From Fodinibacter sp963834965 (GTDB lineage: Bacteria > Actinomycetota > Actinomycetes > Actinomycetales > Dermatophilaceae), in the NCBI GenBank assembly GCA_963834965.1, contig CAWIEI010000035.1, positions 186,001 to 250,000 on the forward strand: a stretch of 64,000 nucleotides of DNA, given 5' to 3'. Below are positions 1-8,555 of this stretch, one piece after another (position 1 is the first letter of the stretch; every line of letters starts with the position of its first letter). Below the pieces are notes generated by a model, which ran no database searches, was not told the origin of the DNA, and was given only the letters and a program-made list of their open reading frames with translations. The position numbers and the translations under genes were made by a program.

Positions 1-415
1 GCAGCCGGGTCGCGGCGAGCACGTCGGCCTGGATGCGGCGCGCCACCTCCTCCGGGTCTTCAGCCTCCACCCCGACGAACGCCTCGTCCCACCCGAGCAC
101 CTCGACCACCGCGCCGGGCACCTCGCGCAGGGTGTCCATCACCACGGCGGATGCCGCGTCGTACGCCGGTTTGTCGACCGGCAGCACCACCGCGTCGGGG
201 CACCGGCGCACTGCGGTGCGCAACGGCATCCCCGACCGCACCCCGAACGCCCGGGCCTCGTACGACGCGGTCGAGACCACACCCCGCTCGGTGGGGTCGC
301 CGCGGGCGCCGACGATGACCGGCAGCCCGGCCAGTTCGGGGTGGCGCAGCACCTCGACGGCCGCGATGAACTGGTCCATGTCGACGTGCAGGACCCAGGG
401 CGCCATGCGTCCCAT
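1..415 (-). CDS. dinB: DNA polymerase IV, N-terminal part (partial)
   Basis: Y-family translesion DNA polymerase, cut by the window edge: about 138 codons are visible and the rest of the palm, thumb and little finger lie outside. Translation of the reverse strand gives MAPWVLHVDMDQFIAAVE near the start, where HVDMDQF carries the first metal-binding Asp. STASYEARAFGVRSGMP follows, the conserved segment that contacts the incoming nucleotide and template. ATG codons at 415 and 406 are in frame and neither has a strong Shine-Dalgarno, so the longer one was taken. It transcribes away from the window with a 34-nt gap to the next gene on the same strand. Family assignment is firm; regulation cannot be judged here. 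Confidence 0.9.
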   Translation of the reverse strand, partial: MGRMAPWVLHVDMDQFIAAVEVLRHPELAGLPVIVGARGDPTERGVVSTASYEARAFGVRSGMPLRTAVRRCPDAVVLPVDKPAYDAASAVVMDTLREVPGAVVEVLGWDEAFVGVEAEDPEEVARRIQADVLAATRL

Positions 416-449
416 CGTGGCGGACCGACCGCCGCCGGGGGTGCTCAGG

Positions 450-875
450 CTAGGGCGCGTTCCGGTCGACGTCGGCGAAGGCCGCCCACATCACGAAGAA
501 GTCGAGCGCGAGGATGACGATCGCCGCGACCGGCTGGTACGGGATCCACAGGAACGCCCCGAACATGCTGATGGTGCACACGATGACCGCGACGCCGCGC
601 GCCCAGTCGGCGCGCTGGCGCAGTGCCACGCCTGCCGCGATGGCCGCGACGCCCAGGGCCAGGTGGAGCCAGCCCCACTTGGAGCCGTCCGAGCCGAGGG
701 CGTACCCCTTCGCGGTGGTGAAGTCGCCGTCGCTGAAGATCGCCCCGAACCCCTGCAGGAGGTGGAAGACACCCACGATGATGAGCAGCACCGCGGCGAA
801 CGAGGTCGACGCGACGCGCTTGTGGGAGTCGTACGTCTTCAGCGGCATGCCTCGCTGGTCGACCTTCCTGGCCAT
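450..875 (-). CDS. Small four-helix membrane protein (DUF7144-like)
   Basis: 141-residue integral membrane protein. After a charged N-terminus (MARKVDQRGMPLKTYDSHKR) there are four hydrophobic segments at roughly residues 22-42, 65-85, 88-110 and 112-132, with a short loop after helix 1 (FSDGDFTTAKGYALGSDG). This layout matches a common actinobacterial family of unknown function annotated as DUF7144. The reading frame is open to 932, but ATG 875 was chosen because GGAAGGA sits 7-8 nt upstream and the upstream extension is proline-rich and unlike the family. It may be co-transcribed with dinB downstream. No biochemical role is known. Confidence 0.75.
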   Translation of the reverse strand: MARKVDQRGMPLKTYDSHKRVASTSFAAVLLIIVGVFHLLQGFGAIFSDGDFTTAKGYALGSDGSKWGWLHLALGVAAIAAGVALRQRADWARGVAVIVCTISMFGAFLWIPYQPVAAIVILALDFFVMWAAFADVDRNAP

Positions 876-1059
876 GGGTCCGTCCTTCCGTGCGACACCG
901 GCGCCGGGTGCACCCGGGTGTCTCGGGTCCACTGTTCTCCTGCGCGGGCCCGGCCCGCGTCACCCTTACCGGATGACGGTGGGCTGCGCGGGTGCGCCCC
1001 GTGAGTACCGTGAGCGGGATGGACCGGCGCTGCGACCACCCGACGCGTGGGCGCAGCGC

Positions 1060-2019
1060 ATGAAGGCCGTCGTGTACGACCGCTACGGCCGGCCCGACGT
1101 GCTCCGCGTCGACCACCTCGAGCGGCCCACCCCGGCGCGCGGCCAGGTGCTGGTGGAGGTGGTCGCGACCTCGGTGAACCTCTCGGACTGGGAGAGCCTG
1201 GTCGGCTCCCCGGCCTACGCCCGGTTCGGCGGCCTACGCCGGCCGGCGCGCCGGGTGCTCGGCTCGGACATCGCCGGGCGCATCGCGGCGGTGGGCCCCG
1301 GGGGAACCCGGTTCGCCGTGGGCGACGAGGTCTACGGCGACAACCTGGGACTCAAGGGCGGGTTCGCCGAGTATGCCGTCGCCCCCGAGTCGGTGCTCGC
1401 TCGCAAGCCGGCAGCACTCGGGTTCGTCGAGGCGTCGACCATCCCTCAGGCGGGCGCGATCGCCCGGCAGGGCACCCAGGGCTCGGGGCCGGAAACGCGG
1501 GTGCTCGTCAACGGTGGCGGGGGCGGCACCGGCATGTTCGCGATCCAGCTCGCCAGCCAGGCGGGCGCGCACGTGACCGCGGTCGACAACGCCGGCAAGC
1601 TCGACCACATGCGCTCGCTCGGCGCCGCCGAGGTGCTCGACTACCGCACCGACGACTTCGTGCGGCACGGGCCGTTCGACGTCATCCTCGACCTCGTCGC
1701 CACCCGGTCGGTCGCCGACTGCCGGCGAGCCCTGGCGCCGGGAGGCCGCTACCGCTGCGTGGGCGGACCGGCCCGCACCGTGGTGAGCATGCTGGTGGGC
1801 GGGGCCGTCGTCGGCCGGCTCAGCGGACGCCGGATCGGAGTGCTCGCCGTGAAGCCCGGCCCGGCGCACTTCGGGCCGCTCGCAGAGCGCTGCGCCACGG
1901 GTGAGGTGGAGATCCGGGTCGACCGCACCTACCCGCTCGACGAGGTGCCCGAGGCGCTCGCCCGCGTCGGCGAGGGGCACGCCCTCGGCAAGGTCGTCGT
2001 CGTAGTCGCCCGCCCCTGA
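1060..2019 (+). CDS. Zinc-independent MDR-family NAD(P)-dependent oxidoreductase
   Basis: 319-residue medium-chain dehydrogenase/reductase, quinone-oxidoreductase-like branch. The N-terminal GroES-like half starts MKAVVYDRYGRPDVLRV and contains GSDIAGRIAAVGPGG; the Rossmann half has the nucleotide-binding GGGGGTGMFAIQLA at about residue 150. The structural-zinc cysteine cluster and catalytic Cys of true alcohol dehydrogenases are absent, as expected for this branch. It probably reduces an enone or quinone with NADPH; the substrate is unknown. The frame is open upstream to 514, but the family begins at MKAVVYD, so ATG 1060 was used. No clear Shine-Dalgarno. It ends just before a palindromic repeat and faces a gene on the other strand. 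Confidence 0.85.
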   Translation: MKAVVYDRYGRPDVLRVDHLERPTPARGQVLVEVVATSVNLSDWESLVGSPAYARFGGLRRPARRVLGSDIAGRIAAVGPGGTRFAVGDEVYGDNLGLKGGFAEYAVAPESVLARKPAALGFVEASTIPQAGAIARQGTQGSGPETRVLVNGGGGGTGMFAIQLASQAGAHVTAVDNAGKLDHMRSLGAAEVLDYRTDDFVRHGPFDVILDLVATRSVADCRRALAPGGRYRCVGGPARTVVSMLVGGAVVGRLSGRRIGVLAVKPGPAHFGPLAERCATGEVEIRVDRTYPLDEVPEALARVGEGHALGKVVVVVARP

Positions 2020-2020
2020 C

Positions 2021-2157
2021 GGCGTACCAAGATCGACCAATAGGTCAATGTCGGTACAGGCCAGGCCGTCGACGGGCGTACCAAGATCGACCAATAGGTC
2101 AATGTCGGTACAGGCCAGGCCGTCGACGGGCGTACCGGAGGTGACCTATTGGTCGAT
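2021..2157. repeat. 54-bp tandem repeat with inverted third copy
   Basis: Two near-identical 54-bp units start at 2021 and 2075. A third start at 2129 keeps only GGCGTACC and then carries the core in reverse: ATCGACCAATAGGTCA in units 1 and 2 becomes TGACCTATTGGTCGAT at 2141-2156. Unit 2 and the third copy can therefore form a long hairpin with a 16-bp stem. The array lies between convergent genes and could act as a two-way terminator. A similar core is found at 54027. Confidence 0.85.
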
Positions 2158-2168
2158 TCCGGGACGGG

Positions 2169-2960
2169 TCAGAAGCCGGGGAAGACGCGGCGCAGGTCGT
2201 CGAGGTCGACGTTGCCGGTCACCGTGACGCCCTCGGGCGTCCAGCGGGGGGTGAGCCGGCCGGTGAGCAGGCGCGCCACGGCATCCGCCGAGCCGGTGAA
2301 GGTCGCGGTGGCCTCCGCGTCGGCAGCGGGCACGAGCGCGACGGTGTCGGTCACCGACAGCGACAGCCCGAGGTCGCCGACGGTCACCACGGCAGGCTCG
2401 GGGAGCGCGTCGGCCTTGCCGATGAAGCCGAGCAGGAAGCCCAGGCCGGTGGCGTAGTGCTCGACCACGAGGGATGCCGTGTCGTCGGGGATCGCCGCGT
2501 CGTCGTCGTGGGCGACGCGTGCGTCCCACGAGTGCTGGGCGGCCTCGTTGAGCCGCATCCCGGCCAGCGAGGCGACCGGCAGCGGCATCGGCAGGAAGCC
2601 GAGCTTGACCTGCAGGTCGGACCGCTGCTCCGGGGACAGTCCTTCGTACGCCGCCACCAGAGCCTCGTCGGCGTCGACGAAACCGTCGGCCTGCTCGCGC
2701 GGCGACATCGCGTTCCACCGGTCCCACACCGACTGGTTGAAGCCGTCGCCGAGCGGCTCGCGCTTCCCGGTCGCGGCGTCCAGTGTCGCCAGGCCGATCT
2801 CGGCACCGCTGCCCAGGTGGGAGAGCACCTGGGCCACCGGCCACTCGGAGGCGCCGGAGGGGTCGAGCAGCTGCTCGTCGGTGAGGCCGCGCACGACCGA
2901 GACCAGCTCGTCGTGGGTGGAGCGCAGGGCGGAGATCGTTGCGTCAGGAGTGGGGGTCAT
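2169..2960 (-). CDS. Mycothiol-dependent maleylpyruvate isomerase-family protein
   Basis: 263-residue DinB-superfamily protein of the actinobacterial MDMPI type. The N-terminal helical domain has ALRSTHDELVSVVRGL and SEWPVAQVLSHLGSGAEI, where the VLSHL histidine belongs to the metal site. A second conserved block, LNEAAQHSWDARVA (about residue 140), gives the other metal ligands. The C-terminal part (TFTGSADAVARLLTGRL) is the SCP2-like domain. Known members use mycothiol as a cofactor, but most relatives have no defined substrate, so only the family is claimed. ATG 2960 is the natural family start; the open frame upstream to 4613 overlaps galM on the other strand and is spurious. Confidence 0.85.
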   Translation of the reverse strand: MTPTPDATISALRSTHDELVSVVRGLTDEQLLDPSGASEWPVAQVLSHLGSGAEIGLATLDAATGKREPLGDGFNQSVWDRWNAMSPREQADGFVDADEALVAAYEGLSPEQRSDLQVKLGFLPMPLPVASLAGMRLNEAAQHSWDARVAHDDDAAIPDDTASLVVEHYATGLGFLLGFIGKADALPEPAVVTVGDLGLSLSVTDTVALVPAADAEATATFTGSADAVARLLTGRLTPRWTPEGVTVTGNVDLDDLRRVFPGF

Positions 2961-3179
2961 GCGGACCGCAACCTCCACGGCGGCGCCGGGATTCCCGGGC
3001 GCGCCTGGATGTCCACGGGTCAGAGGCCACTGGCGAGTCGGGCGCGCCGGGCGCCATCGATCGTACGGCGCCGGAGCGTGCCCCCTCGAGACCTCTTCGG
3101 CTGGCGGCTCCCCCACCCCTGCGCCCGCGCCGGCGGTAACGTCGCGACGGTCACCCACCCACCGCGAGGAGTCGCCGAC

Positions 3180-4217
3180 ATGCTGGTCCGCTCGTCCTTC
3201 GGCACCCTCGACGACGGCTCGGAGGTGACCGCCTACACCCTCGGCGCCGACGAGCGCGGCGTGCAGCTCACCGTGCTCGATCTGGGAGCCACGATCGCCA
3301 GAGTGTGGATGCCGTTGCGCGACAACGACTTCGTCGACGTTGCGCTCGGCCTGGCCACGGCCGGCGACTACGCCGCCCCCACCAACCCCTACCTGGGGGC
3401 CACGGTGGGCCGCTACGCCAACCGGATCGGTGACGCGACCTTCACCCTCGACGGCGTGCGCCACGACCTGGCGCCGAACGAGGGCACCACCTGCCTGCAC
3501 GGCGGCCCGGGCGGCTTCCACTCGCGGCAGTGGTCGCTGGTGGCGGCCGACGACACCTCGCTCGAGCTGCAGCTCGTCAGCGCCGACGGCGACCAGGGCT
3601 TCCCCGGTGAGGTCACCGCCCGGGTGCGCTACTCCGTGACGGCCGACAGCGTCACCATCGAGCACTTCGCGCAGACGTCCGCCCCCACCGTCGTCAGCCT
3701 CACCAACCACGCCTACCTCAACCTCGCCGGGACGGGCACCATCGACGAGCACCGGCTCACCGTGTCGGCCGACGCCTACCTGCCGGTCGACCAGCGAGCC
3801 GTCCCGCTCGGCCGGGTGGAGCCGGTGGCGGGCACGCCGTTCGACCTCCGCCACGGTGCGGTCCTCGGCGAGCGGGCGGGTGCCGACGACCCCCAGGTGC
3901 GCCAGGCGGGCGGCCTCGACCACGCCTTCGTCCTGGCCGGCGACGGGCTGCGCCCGGTGGCCCGGCTCGAGCACCCGCCGACCGGCAGGAGCCTGGAGGT
4001 GTCCACCACGCAGCCCTCGCTGCAGGTCTACACCGGTCACAAGCTCGACGGCACCCTCACCGACCGCTGGGGGCGGGTGCTCGAGCCGCGGGCCGGGCTC
4101 GCGCTGGAGTGCCAGGCCTACCCCGACGCCCCGAACCAGCCGGCATTCCCGTCGGCCGTGCTGCGGCCGGGCGAGGAGTACCACGCCACCACCGTCTGGC
4201 GGTTCTCGCAGCGCTGA
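3180..4217 (+). CDS. galM: Aldose 1-epimerase (galactose mutarotase)
   Basis: 345-residue GalM-family enzyme that interconverts alpha and beta anomers of hexoses. Family landmarks: NPYLGATVGRYANRI with substrate-binding Arg; NEGTTCLHGGPGGFHSRQW, which carries the HGG motif; VSLTNHAYLNLAGTG with the catalytic His region; GLDHAFVL; and ALECQAYPDAPNQPAFPS, where the Glu of LECQ fits the catalytic base. Start ATG 3180 follows GAGGAG at 3165-3170. About 220 nt separate it from the divergent MDMPI gene; no galactose operon surrounds it, so it is probably a stand-alone housekeeping gene. Confidence 0.93.
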   Translation: MLVRSSFGTLDDGSEVTAYTLGADERGVQLTVLDLGATIARVWMPLRDNDFVDVALGLATAGDYAAPTNPYLGATVGRYANRIGDATFTLDGVRHDLAPNEGTTCLHGGPGGFHSRQWSLVAADDTSLELQLVSADGDQGFPGEVTARVRYSVTADSVTIEHFAQTSAPTVVSLTNHAYLNLAGTGTIDEHRLTVSADAYLPVDQRAVPLGRVEPVAGTPFDLRHGAVLGERAGADDPQVRQAGGLDHAFVLAGDGLRPVARLEHPPTGRSLEVSTTQPSLQVYTGHKLDGTLTDRWGRVLEPRAGLALECQAYPDAPNQPAFPSAVLRPGEEYHATTVWRFSQR

Positions 4218-4340
4218 GCCCCCGACGTGGGTACTGGGGTGGGCGGTCTGCGGCGAGCCCCGCGCACCGGTCCTCGGTCCGGCTGTGGGAAGAGCCACCC
4301 CCTCGCTCGCAGCGCCCGGGGCGGGCCTAGAGTCCGAAGG

Positions 4341-5300
4341 GTGACGGCAGCACCGAACGAGCGCGCCCCGCGCCCCGAGTCGCGGTGGGCAGACCTCGAC
4401 GGACCGGTGCACTTCCTCGACTTCGGCGGCCCCGCCGACGGCCCGCTGGTGGTGTGCGTCCACGGCCTCGGCGGCTCCGCGGTCAACTGGGCCGCGGTCG
4501 CGCCGACGCTGGCACAGACCTGCCGGGTCGTGGCCATCGACCTCGCCGGCTTCGGCCACACCCTCGGCGGCTCGCGCTCGACGTCGGTGCAGGCGAACAA
4601 CCGACTCCTGCACCGCTTCCTCGTCGAGGTCGCCGGCACCCCGGCCATCCTCGTCGGCAACTCGATGGGTGGGCTGATCTCGATCCGCCAGGCCGCGCGG
4701 CGTGCCGAGACGGTCGCCGGGCTCGTGCTCGTCGACCCCGCTCTCCCGCCGGCGCTACGGGCCCGACCCGACCCCAGGGTCTTCGCGACCTTCGCGGCGT
4801 TCATGGTGCCGGTGGTCGGTCGCCGCATGGTGCGCAGGCCCCGCGACGAGCAGTCGGCGCTGCAGGCGGCGCGCGACCTGATGGAGCTGTGCTGTGCCGA
4901 CCCCGACCGGGTGCCGCCCGAGGTCGTCGACCTGCACGCCGAGCTCGCCGGCCAGCGCCTCGAGTACCCCGACGTCGACTCCGAGATGCTCACCGCGGCG
5001 CAGTCCCTGCTCTGGGTGCTCGCCGACCGCAAGCGCTACGCGGCGATGCTGCAGGACATCGACGTGCCCGTGCTGCTGCTGCACGGCGACCGCGACCGGC
5101 TGATCAACATCGCCTCGGCGCGGGCGGCGGCGGCGGCGAACCCGCACTGGCAGTTCGAGGTCGCCCACGGCGTGGGGCACGTACCCCAGCTGGAGGCGCC
5201 GCAGTGGACCATCGACGCCATCCTCGGTTGGCTCGCGCGCCACCCGGTCGTCACCGACCTGGCGTCGCGGGCCAAGACGTCCGTTCGCCCGAGGGCGTGA
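4341..5300 (+). CDS. Alpha/beta-fold hydrolase upstream of WS/DGAT
   Basis: 319-residue serine hydrolase. The oxyanion region is VCVHGLGGSAVNW, the nucleophile elbow GNSMGG (about residue 109), the acidic residue lies in HGDRDRLI and the catalytic His in GVGHVPQ. No signal peptide is seen. The GTG at 4341 was chosen because the family begins shortly before DGPVHFLDFGG and the frame's earlier ATG at 4227 adds an unrelated stretch. Its stop overlaps the start of the wax-ester synthase gene in GTGA, so the two are translationally coupled. The pairing suggests a lipase or esterase in wax-ester or triacylglycerol turnover; that is inference from context. Confidence 0.85.
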   Translation: MTAAPNERAPRPESRWADLDGPVHFLDFGGPADGPLVVCVHGLGGSAVNWAAVAPTLAQTCRVVAIDLAGFGHTLGGSRSTSVQANNRLLHRFLVEVAGTPAILVGNSMGGLISIRQAARRAETVAGLVLVDPALPPALRARPDPRVFATFAAFMVPVVGRRMVRRPRDEQSALQAARDLMELCCADPDRVPPEVVDLHAELAGQRLEYPDVDSEMLTAAQSLLWVLADRKRYAAMLQDIDVPVLLLHGDRDRLINIASARAAAAANPHWQFEVAHGVGHVPQLEAPQWTIDAILGWLARHPVVTDLASRAKTSVRPRA

Positions 5301-6691
5301 GCGTGCAGCGCCTCAGCTCGCTCGACGCCGGCTTCCTCCAGCTCGAGAACGACCGCCAGCAGATGCACGTCGGCTCGCTGCTCGTCTTCGAGGGTCCGGC
5401 GCCCACCTATGACCAGCTCGCCGCGCACGTGCAGTCGTGCCTGGGCAGCCTGCTGCGCCACCGCCAGCGGGTGCAGCGGATGCCGTTCGACCTCGCCCGC
5501 CCGGTGTGGGTCGACGACCCCCACTTCCTCCTGGAGTACCACCTGCGGCACACCGCGATTCCCGCCCCCGGCGGCGACGAGCAGCTGCGCGCGCTCTTCG
5601 GCCGGGTGCTCTCGCAGCGCCTCGATCCGGACCGTCCGCTGTGGGAGCTGTGGTTCGTCGAGGGACTGACCGGCGGCCGGTGGGCCCTGGTCACCAAGAC
5701 GCACCACGCGATGATCGACGGCCTCGCCGGCAACGAGCTGATGGAGGTGCTGCTCGACAGCACCCCCGAGGCCAGGCCCCGGCCCGTGCACGCGTGGCAC
5801 CCGGCCGCGCCTCCGTCGCGACTGGGGCTCACGGCATCCGGCGTGGTGGGCATCGCCCGACTGCCGGTCGACACGGTCCGGGCCCTGGGCGGCGCGGCCC
5901 GGCGCGGCATCGGGTCGCCCGCGGCGCTGGCCCGGGCCGGCGCGGTGCGGGCCTACGGCCTGGCCAGCGTGGGGCGCCGGGCGGTGGCTCCCACGAGCGT
6001 GCTCAACGGGCCGCTGGGCCCGCACCGCCGGTGGGGCTGGGCCCGGGCCGAGCTCGCCGACGTCAAGCGGGCCAAGGCGGCCGCCGGGTGCTCGGTCAAC
6101 GACGTGGTGCTGGCGGCCGTGGCCGGCGGCTTCCGCGAGTACCTGCTCTCGCGCGGCGAGGACGTCGAGACGACGACGATCCGCTCCCTCGTGCCGGTGT
6201 CGGTGCGCACCGACGAGCACCGCGGGCAGCTGGGCAACCACGTGACCGCGCTGTTCGCCGAGCTGCCGGTGGGCGTCGAGGGACCGCGAGAGCGGCTCGC
6301 CGTCGTGACGCACCAGATGACCGAGCTCAAAGGCAGCGGCCAGTCGGTCGGCATCGAGTCGATGCTCGCCGCAGCCGATTTCGTGCCCGCGATGCTGATG
6401 ACCCTCGGCGCCAAGGTCTACGCCGCCGCCGGTCAGCGGGTCGTGAACACGGTCACCACCAACATCCCCGGCCCCCAGCAACCGTTGTTCATGCTGGGGC
6501 GCCGGATGCTCGAGCTGTTCCCCTACATCCCGGTCGCCCAGTCGGTGCGGATCAGCATCGGCATCTTCAGCTACGACGGGCACCTGACGATCGGCATCAC
6601 CGGTGACTACGACGCCGTTCCCGACATCGACGTGCTCTGCGCCGCGATCGAGCGCGCCCTCGCCGAGCTCGTGGATGCCGTGGCCCCCTGA
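5297..6691 (+). CDS. Wax ester synthase / diacylglycerol acyltransferase (WS/DGAT)
   Basis: 464-residue acyltransferase making storage lipid from acyl-CoA and fatty alcohol or diacylglycerol. The family opening RLSSLDAGFLQLEN is present, and the catalytic HHxxxDG motif appears as THHAMIDGLAGNELM (about residue 135). The C-terminal half has GNHVTALFAELPVGV and NTVTTNIPGPQQPLFMLG, both typical of the family; length is normal. GTG 5297 shares four bases with the stop of the hydrolase gene (a second GTG is at 5303). It probably acts at the membrane or lipid-droplet surface. Followed by a broken VOC gene. Confidence 0.92.
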   Translation: MSVQRLSSLDAGFLQLENDRQQMHVGSLLVFEGPAPTYDQLAAHVQSCLGSLLRHRQRVQRMPFDLARPVWVDDPHFLLEYHLRHTAIPAPGGDEQLRALFGRVLSQRLDPDRPLWELWFVEGLTGGRWALVTKTHHAMIDGLAGNELMEVLLDSTPEARPRPVHAWHPAAPPSRLGLTASGVVGIARLPVDTVRALGGAARRGIGSPAALARAGAVRAYGLASVGRRAVAPTSVLNGPLGPHRRWGWARAELADVKRAKAAAGCSVNDVVLAAVAGGFREYLLSRGEDVETTTIRSLVPVSVRTDEHRGQLGNHVTALFAELPVGVEGPRERLAVVTHQMTELKGSGQSVGIESMLAAADFVPAMLMTLGAKVYAAAGQRVVNTVTTNIPGPQQPLFMLGRRMLELFPYIPVAQSVRISIGIFSYDGHLTIGITGDYDAVPDIDVLCAAIERALAELVDAVAP

Positions 6692-6727
6692 CCCCGCACG
6701 GCTGTGCCACTGTTGTCCCCGGTGGCG

Positions 6728-6857
6728 ATGTTCAGGACACCGCAGGTGGTCCTCTTCAGCAGGGACCTGGCTCGGCCGGCTGCTCATCGCCTGGGCGCAG
6801 GACCCCGACGGGCACCTGGTCCACGTCGTTCAGACGACCCAGCCGCCGTCCACCTGA
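6728..6857 (+). pseudogene. VOC/glyoxalase-family gene reduced to its two ends
   Basis: From ATG 6728 one frame reads MFRTPQVVLFSRDLAR, the typical first strand of a VOC protein. A different frame then reads AWAQDPDGHLVHVVQTTQ and stops at 6857, a typical VOC last strand with the DPDGH metal/substrate motif. Around 100 central codons are missing and the two pieces are out of frame, so this is a remnant of an internal deletion. The rest of the 6692-7040 gap holds nothing recognisable. Confidence 0.75.
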
Positions 6858-7040
6858 ATCCCGCGCAGCGGGGACGGTCGGCGTACCGGCATCCGGCACT
6901 GGCTAGTGCCGAACGCGCAGCTGGCCGCGCCCTGGCCCCCTCATGTCTTTCGATCACAGCCCAGGGGTGTCGCACGCGCGACCGACCGCGCCCTTGGCCC
7001 CCTGACGCCGTGCGGTCAGAGGTGGGGCGCAACGGGAGTG

Positions 7041-7781
7041 CTACGCCGCACCGCGGCAGGCCCAGGGCTGGAGACCACGCAGGGCGTACAGCCGGTTGGC
7101 GACGGTGATCTGCTCCTCCCGCGTCGCCAGGTCAGCACGCGAGGCGAAGTCGTTGCCGTGGACGCTCAGCCAGGTGGCGTTGTTGAACTGCAGGCCGCCG
7201 TAGTAGCCGTTGCCGGTGTTGATGTTCCACCGGCCACCGGACTCGCACTGGGCGATCCGGTCCCACATCGCGGCGCGCGACAGGTCGAGCGGGTGCGTGC
7301 CGGCAGGCTTCGCCGGCACCGGGGCGCTGAGGCCCAACGCCTTTCGGGTTATGGGGCCGACCACCCCGTCGACCGCGAGGTGCTTGGCGGTCTGGAACTT
7401 CTTGACGGCAGCCAGGGTCTTGTTGCCGAACAGGCCGTCCACCACGAGCGAGGAGCCCAAGGCGTTCAGCCGGCGCTGGAGGATCATGTTCTGGCTGTGG
7501 TACGAGTTCCCCTTGCGCAGCGTGACGGTGAGGTAGGCCGGAGCCGTGGCCGACGGCAACAGGGCGGCCACCGCCGGGAGCGGTGCGGCGGGGACGAGCG
7601 AGGAGGTCGCGGCCGATGCCGGGAGCGCGGTGCCGGCGACCAGCAGGCCGCCTGCCACCCCGAGCGTCGCGGCCACCCGGGCACCGGAGGAGCACACGTG
7701 CCCGACGATGGAGGAGAGCTCGGAGAAGATGCTGAGGGGTTCGCCGGCGTGTCGCCGGGTGGGAGCGGACAAAGCAGCCAT
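7041..7781 (-). CDS. Resuscitation-promoting factor-like transglycosylase
   Basis: 246-residue secreted muralytic enzyme. A long signal peptide (positive start, hydrophobic VAATLGVAGGLLVAG, cleavage near ALPASAA at about residue 55) is followed by a peptidoglycan-binding domain (about 80-150: LQRRLNALG, VDGLFGNKTLAAVKKFQ, VDGVVGPITRKALGL). The C-terminal Rpf domain (about 165-246) has WDRIAQCESGGRWNINTGN with catalytic Glu in CESGG, then YYGGLQFNNATWLSVHG. Rpf proteins cleave peptidoglycan and promote exit from dormancy. ATG 7781 is preceded by GAGAGG. The leader carries a c-di-AMP riboswitch, known to control rpf genes in actinobacteria. Confidence 0.92.
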   Translation of the reverse strand: MAALSAPTRRHAGEPLSIFSELSSIVGHVCSSGARVAATLGVAGGLLVAGTALPASAATSSLVPAAPLPAVAALLPSATAPAYLTVTLRKGNSYHSQNMILQRRLNALGSSLVVDGLFGNKTLAAVKKFQTAKHLAVDGVVGPITRKALGLSAPVPAKPAGTHPLDLSRAAMWDRIAQCESGGRWNINTGNGYYGGLQFNNATWLSVHGNDFASRADLATREEQITVANRLYALRGLQPWACRGAA

Positions 7782-7794
7782 GATGATGCCTCTC

Positions 7795-7990
7795 GCGCCT
7801 ACGAGGTCAGCTGTCGGGTTCGGACTGAGGTCGCCCGGCCGTTCCTCGACGCGGCGTCGAGGCCCGGCTTCACCCCAAGGGACTGCCCTCCAACAAGCAA
7901 GGACGGCCCCACAAGTGGGTCCCCCGCTCCTGCCAAGCGGCGGTGCGAAGGGACCCGGAGCGGTGGCAGGACTCGGCAAAACCACTCACG
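7795..7990 (-). promoter_or_regulatory. Cyclic di-AMP (ydaO-yuaA) riboswitch upstream of rpf
   Basis: Read on the minus strand, the leader starts with TTTTGCCGAG (about 7975), contains CCGCTCCGGG, later GGGGTGAAGCCGGGCC, and ends in ACCCGACAGCTGACCTCG then TAGGC. These are the signature 5' and 3' conserved blocks of the ydaO-yuaA class, about 195 nt, ending some 14 nt before the rpf ATG. Such elements bind c-di-AMP and turn cell-wall hydrolase genes off. Recognition is by motif only; no structure was computed. Confidence 0.85.
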
Positions 7991-8079
7991 GGGACACGCT
8001 CCATGCAAGAGCGCGACTTTTCGACAGTAGTCGCGACCGGCACGGGCCACAACCGGTTCGGGGCACCCGACCGCGCAGG

Positions 8080-8264
8080 TCAGCATGCCTCGACGGCGTT
8101 CTTCAGCGACTCCAACATGCCCTGCCAGGTCTCGCTGAACTGCTCGGCCTGCTCCGCGGAGTCGTTGCCGTCCTGGGTCAGCGCGACGGTCGTCGGGCCG
8201 TCGCCCACACGGCATCCTGCCCCGCGTCGATCTCGACCGCTGCCCGTGCCACGTCCTTCGCCAT
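8080..8264 (-). pseudogene. SRPBCC/AHSA1-family gene reduced to its two ends
   Basis: From ATG 8264 the minus strand reads MAKDVARAAVEIDAG then QDAVWATA, the usual start of an SRPBCC protein, and stops early. In another frame it ends TTVALTQDGNDSAEQAEQ then WQGMLESLKNAVEAC at 8080, the usual SRPBCC C-terminal helix. The frames meet around GGCGACGGCCCGACGACC, so the ligand-binding core of about 90 residues has been deleted with a frameshift. Same decay pattern as the VOC remnant on the other side of rpf. Confidence 0.75.
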
Positions 8265-8346
8265 CGGTCCATGAAACACCGGACGCGGCGTCCCGCAGGG
8301 GTTTGCCACCGGGCCCTCGGGGCACGGTGCGGGTGAGGAGATGGTC

Positions 8347-8523
8347 ATGGAGTTTCACCGATCGCACCTGCAGCCGGACGGCACGACCTGGCCGCCGGTC
8401 ACCCCGGACCCGCCGCCCCCGCCCGGCTACGTCGACCCCGTCGCCGAGCTCGACGCCGCTCCGGCACCAGACCCGGATGCCGGCGAGTCGCCGGACGCCC
8501 CGGACCTCGCCGAGAGCGCCTGA
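8347..8523 (+). CDS. Small proline- and aspartate-rich protein, unknown
   Basis: 58 residues, MEFHRSHLQPDGTTWPPVTP at the start and an acidic Pro/Ala/Asp-rich remainder. No domain is recognised. GAGGAG lies 6 nt before ATG 8347, which was preferred over the ATG at 8341 that would sit directly on the Shine-Dalgarno. Codon third positions are strongly G/C as in real genes nearby. It lies between the SRPBCC remnant and the alcohol dehydrogenase. It could be a genuine small protein or a chance frame. Confidence 0.45.
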   Translation: MEFHRSHLQPDGTTWPPVTPDPPPPPGYVDPVAELDAAPAPDPDAGESPDAPDLAESA

Positions 8524-8555
8524 GCCCCAGCGCCCGAAGGGCCCTGTCGAACCTC

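Noticed and set aside
5036..6787. Minus-strand open frame of 583 codons over WS/DGAT
   Set aside because: Shadow of the WS/DGAT gene; no motif, Gly/Arg/His-rich.
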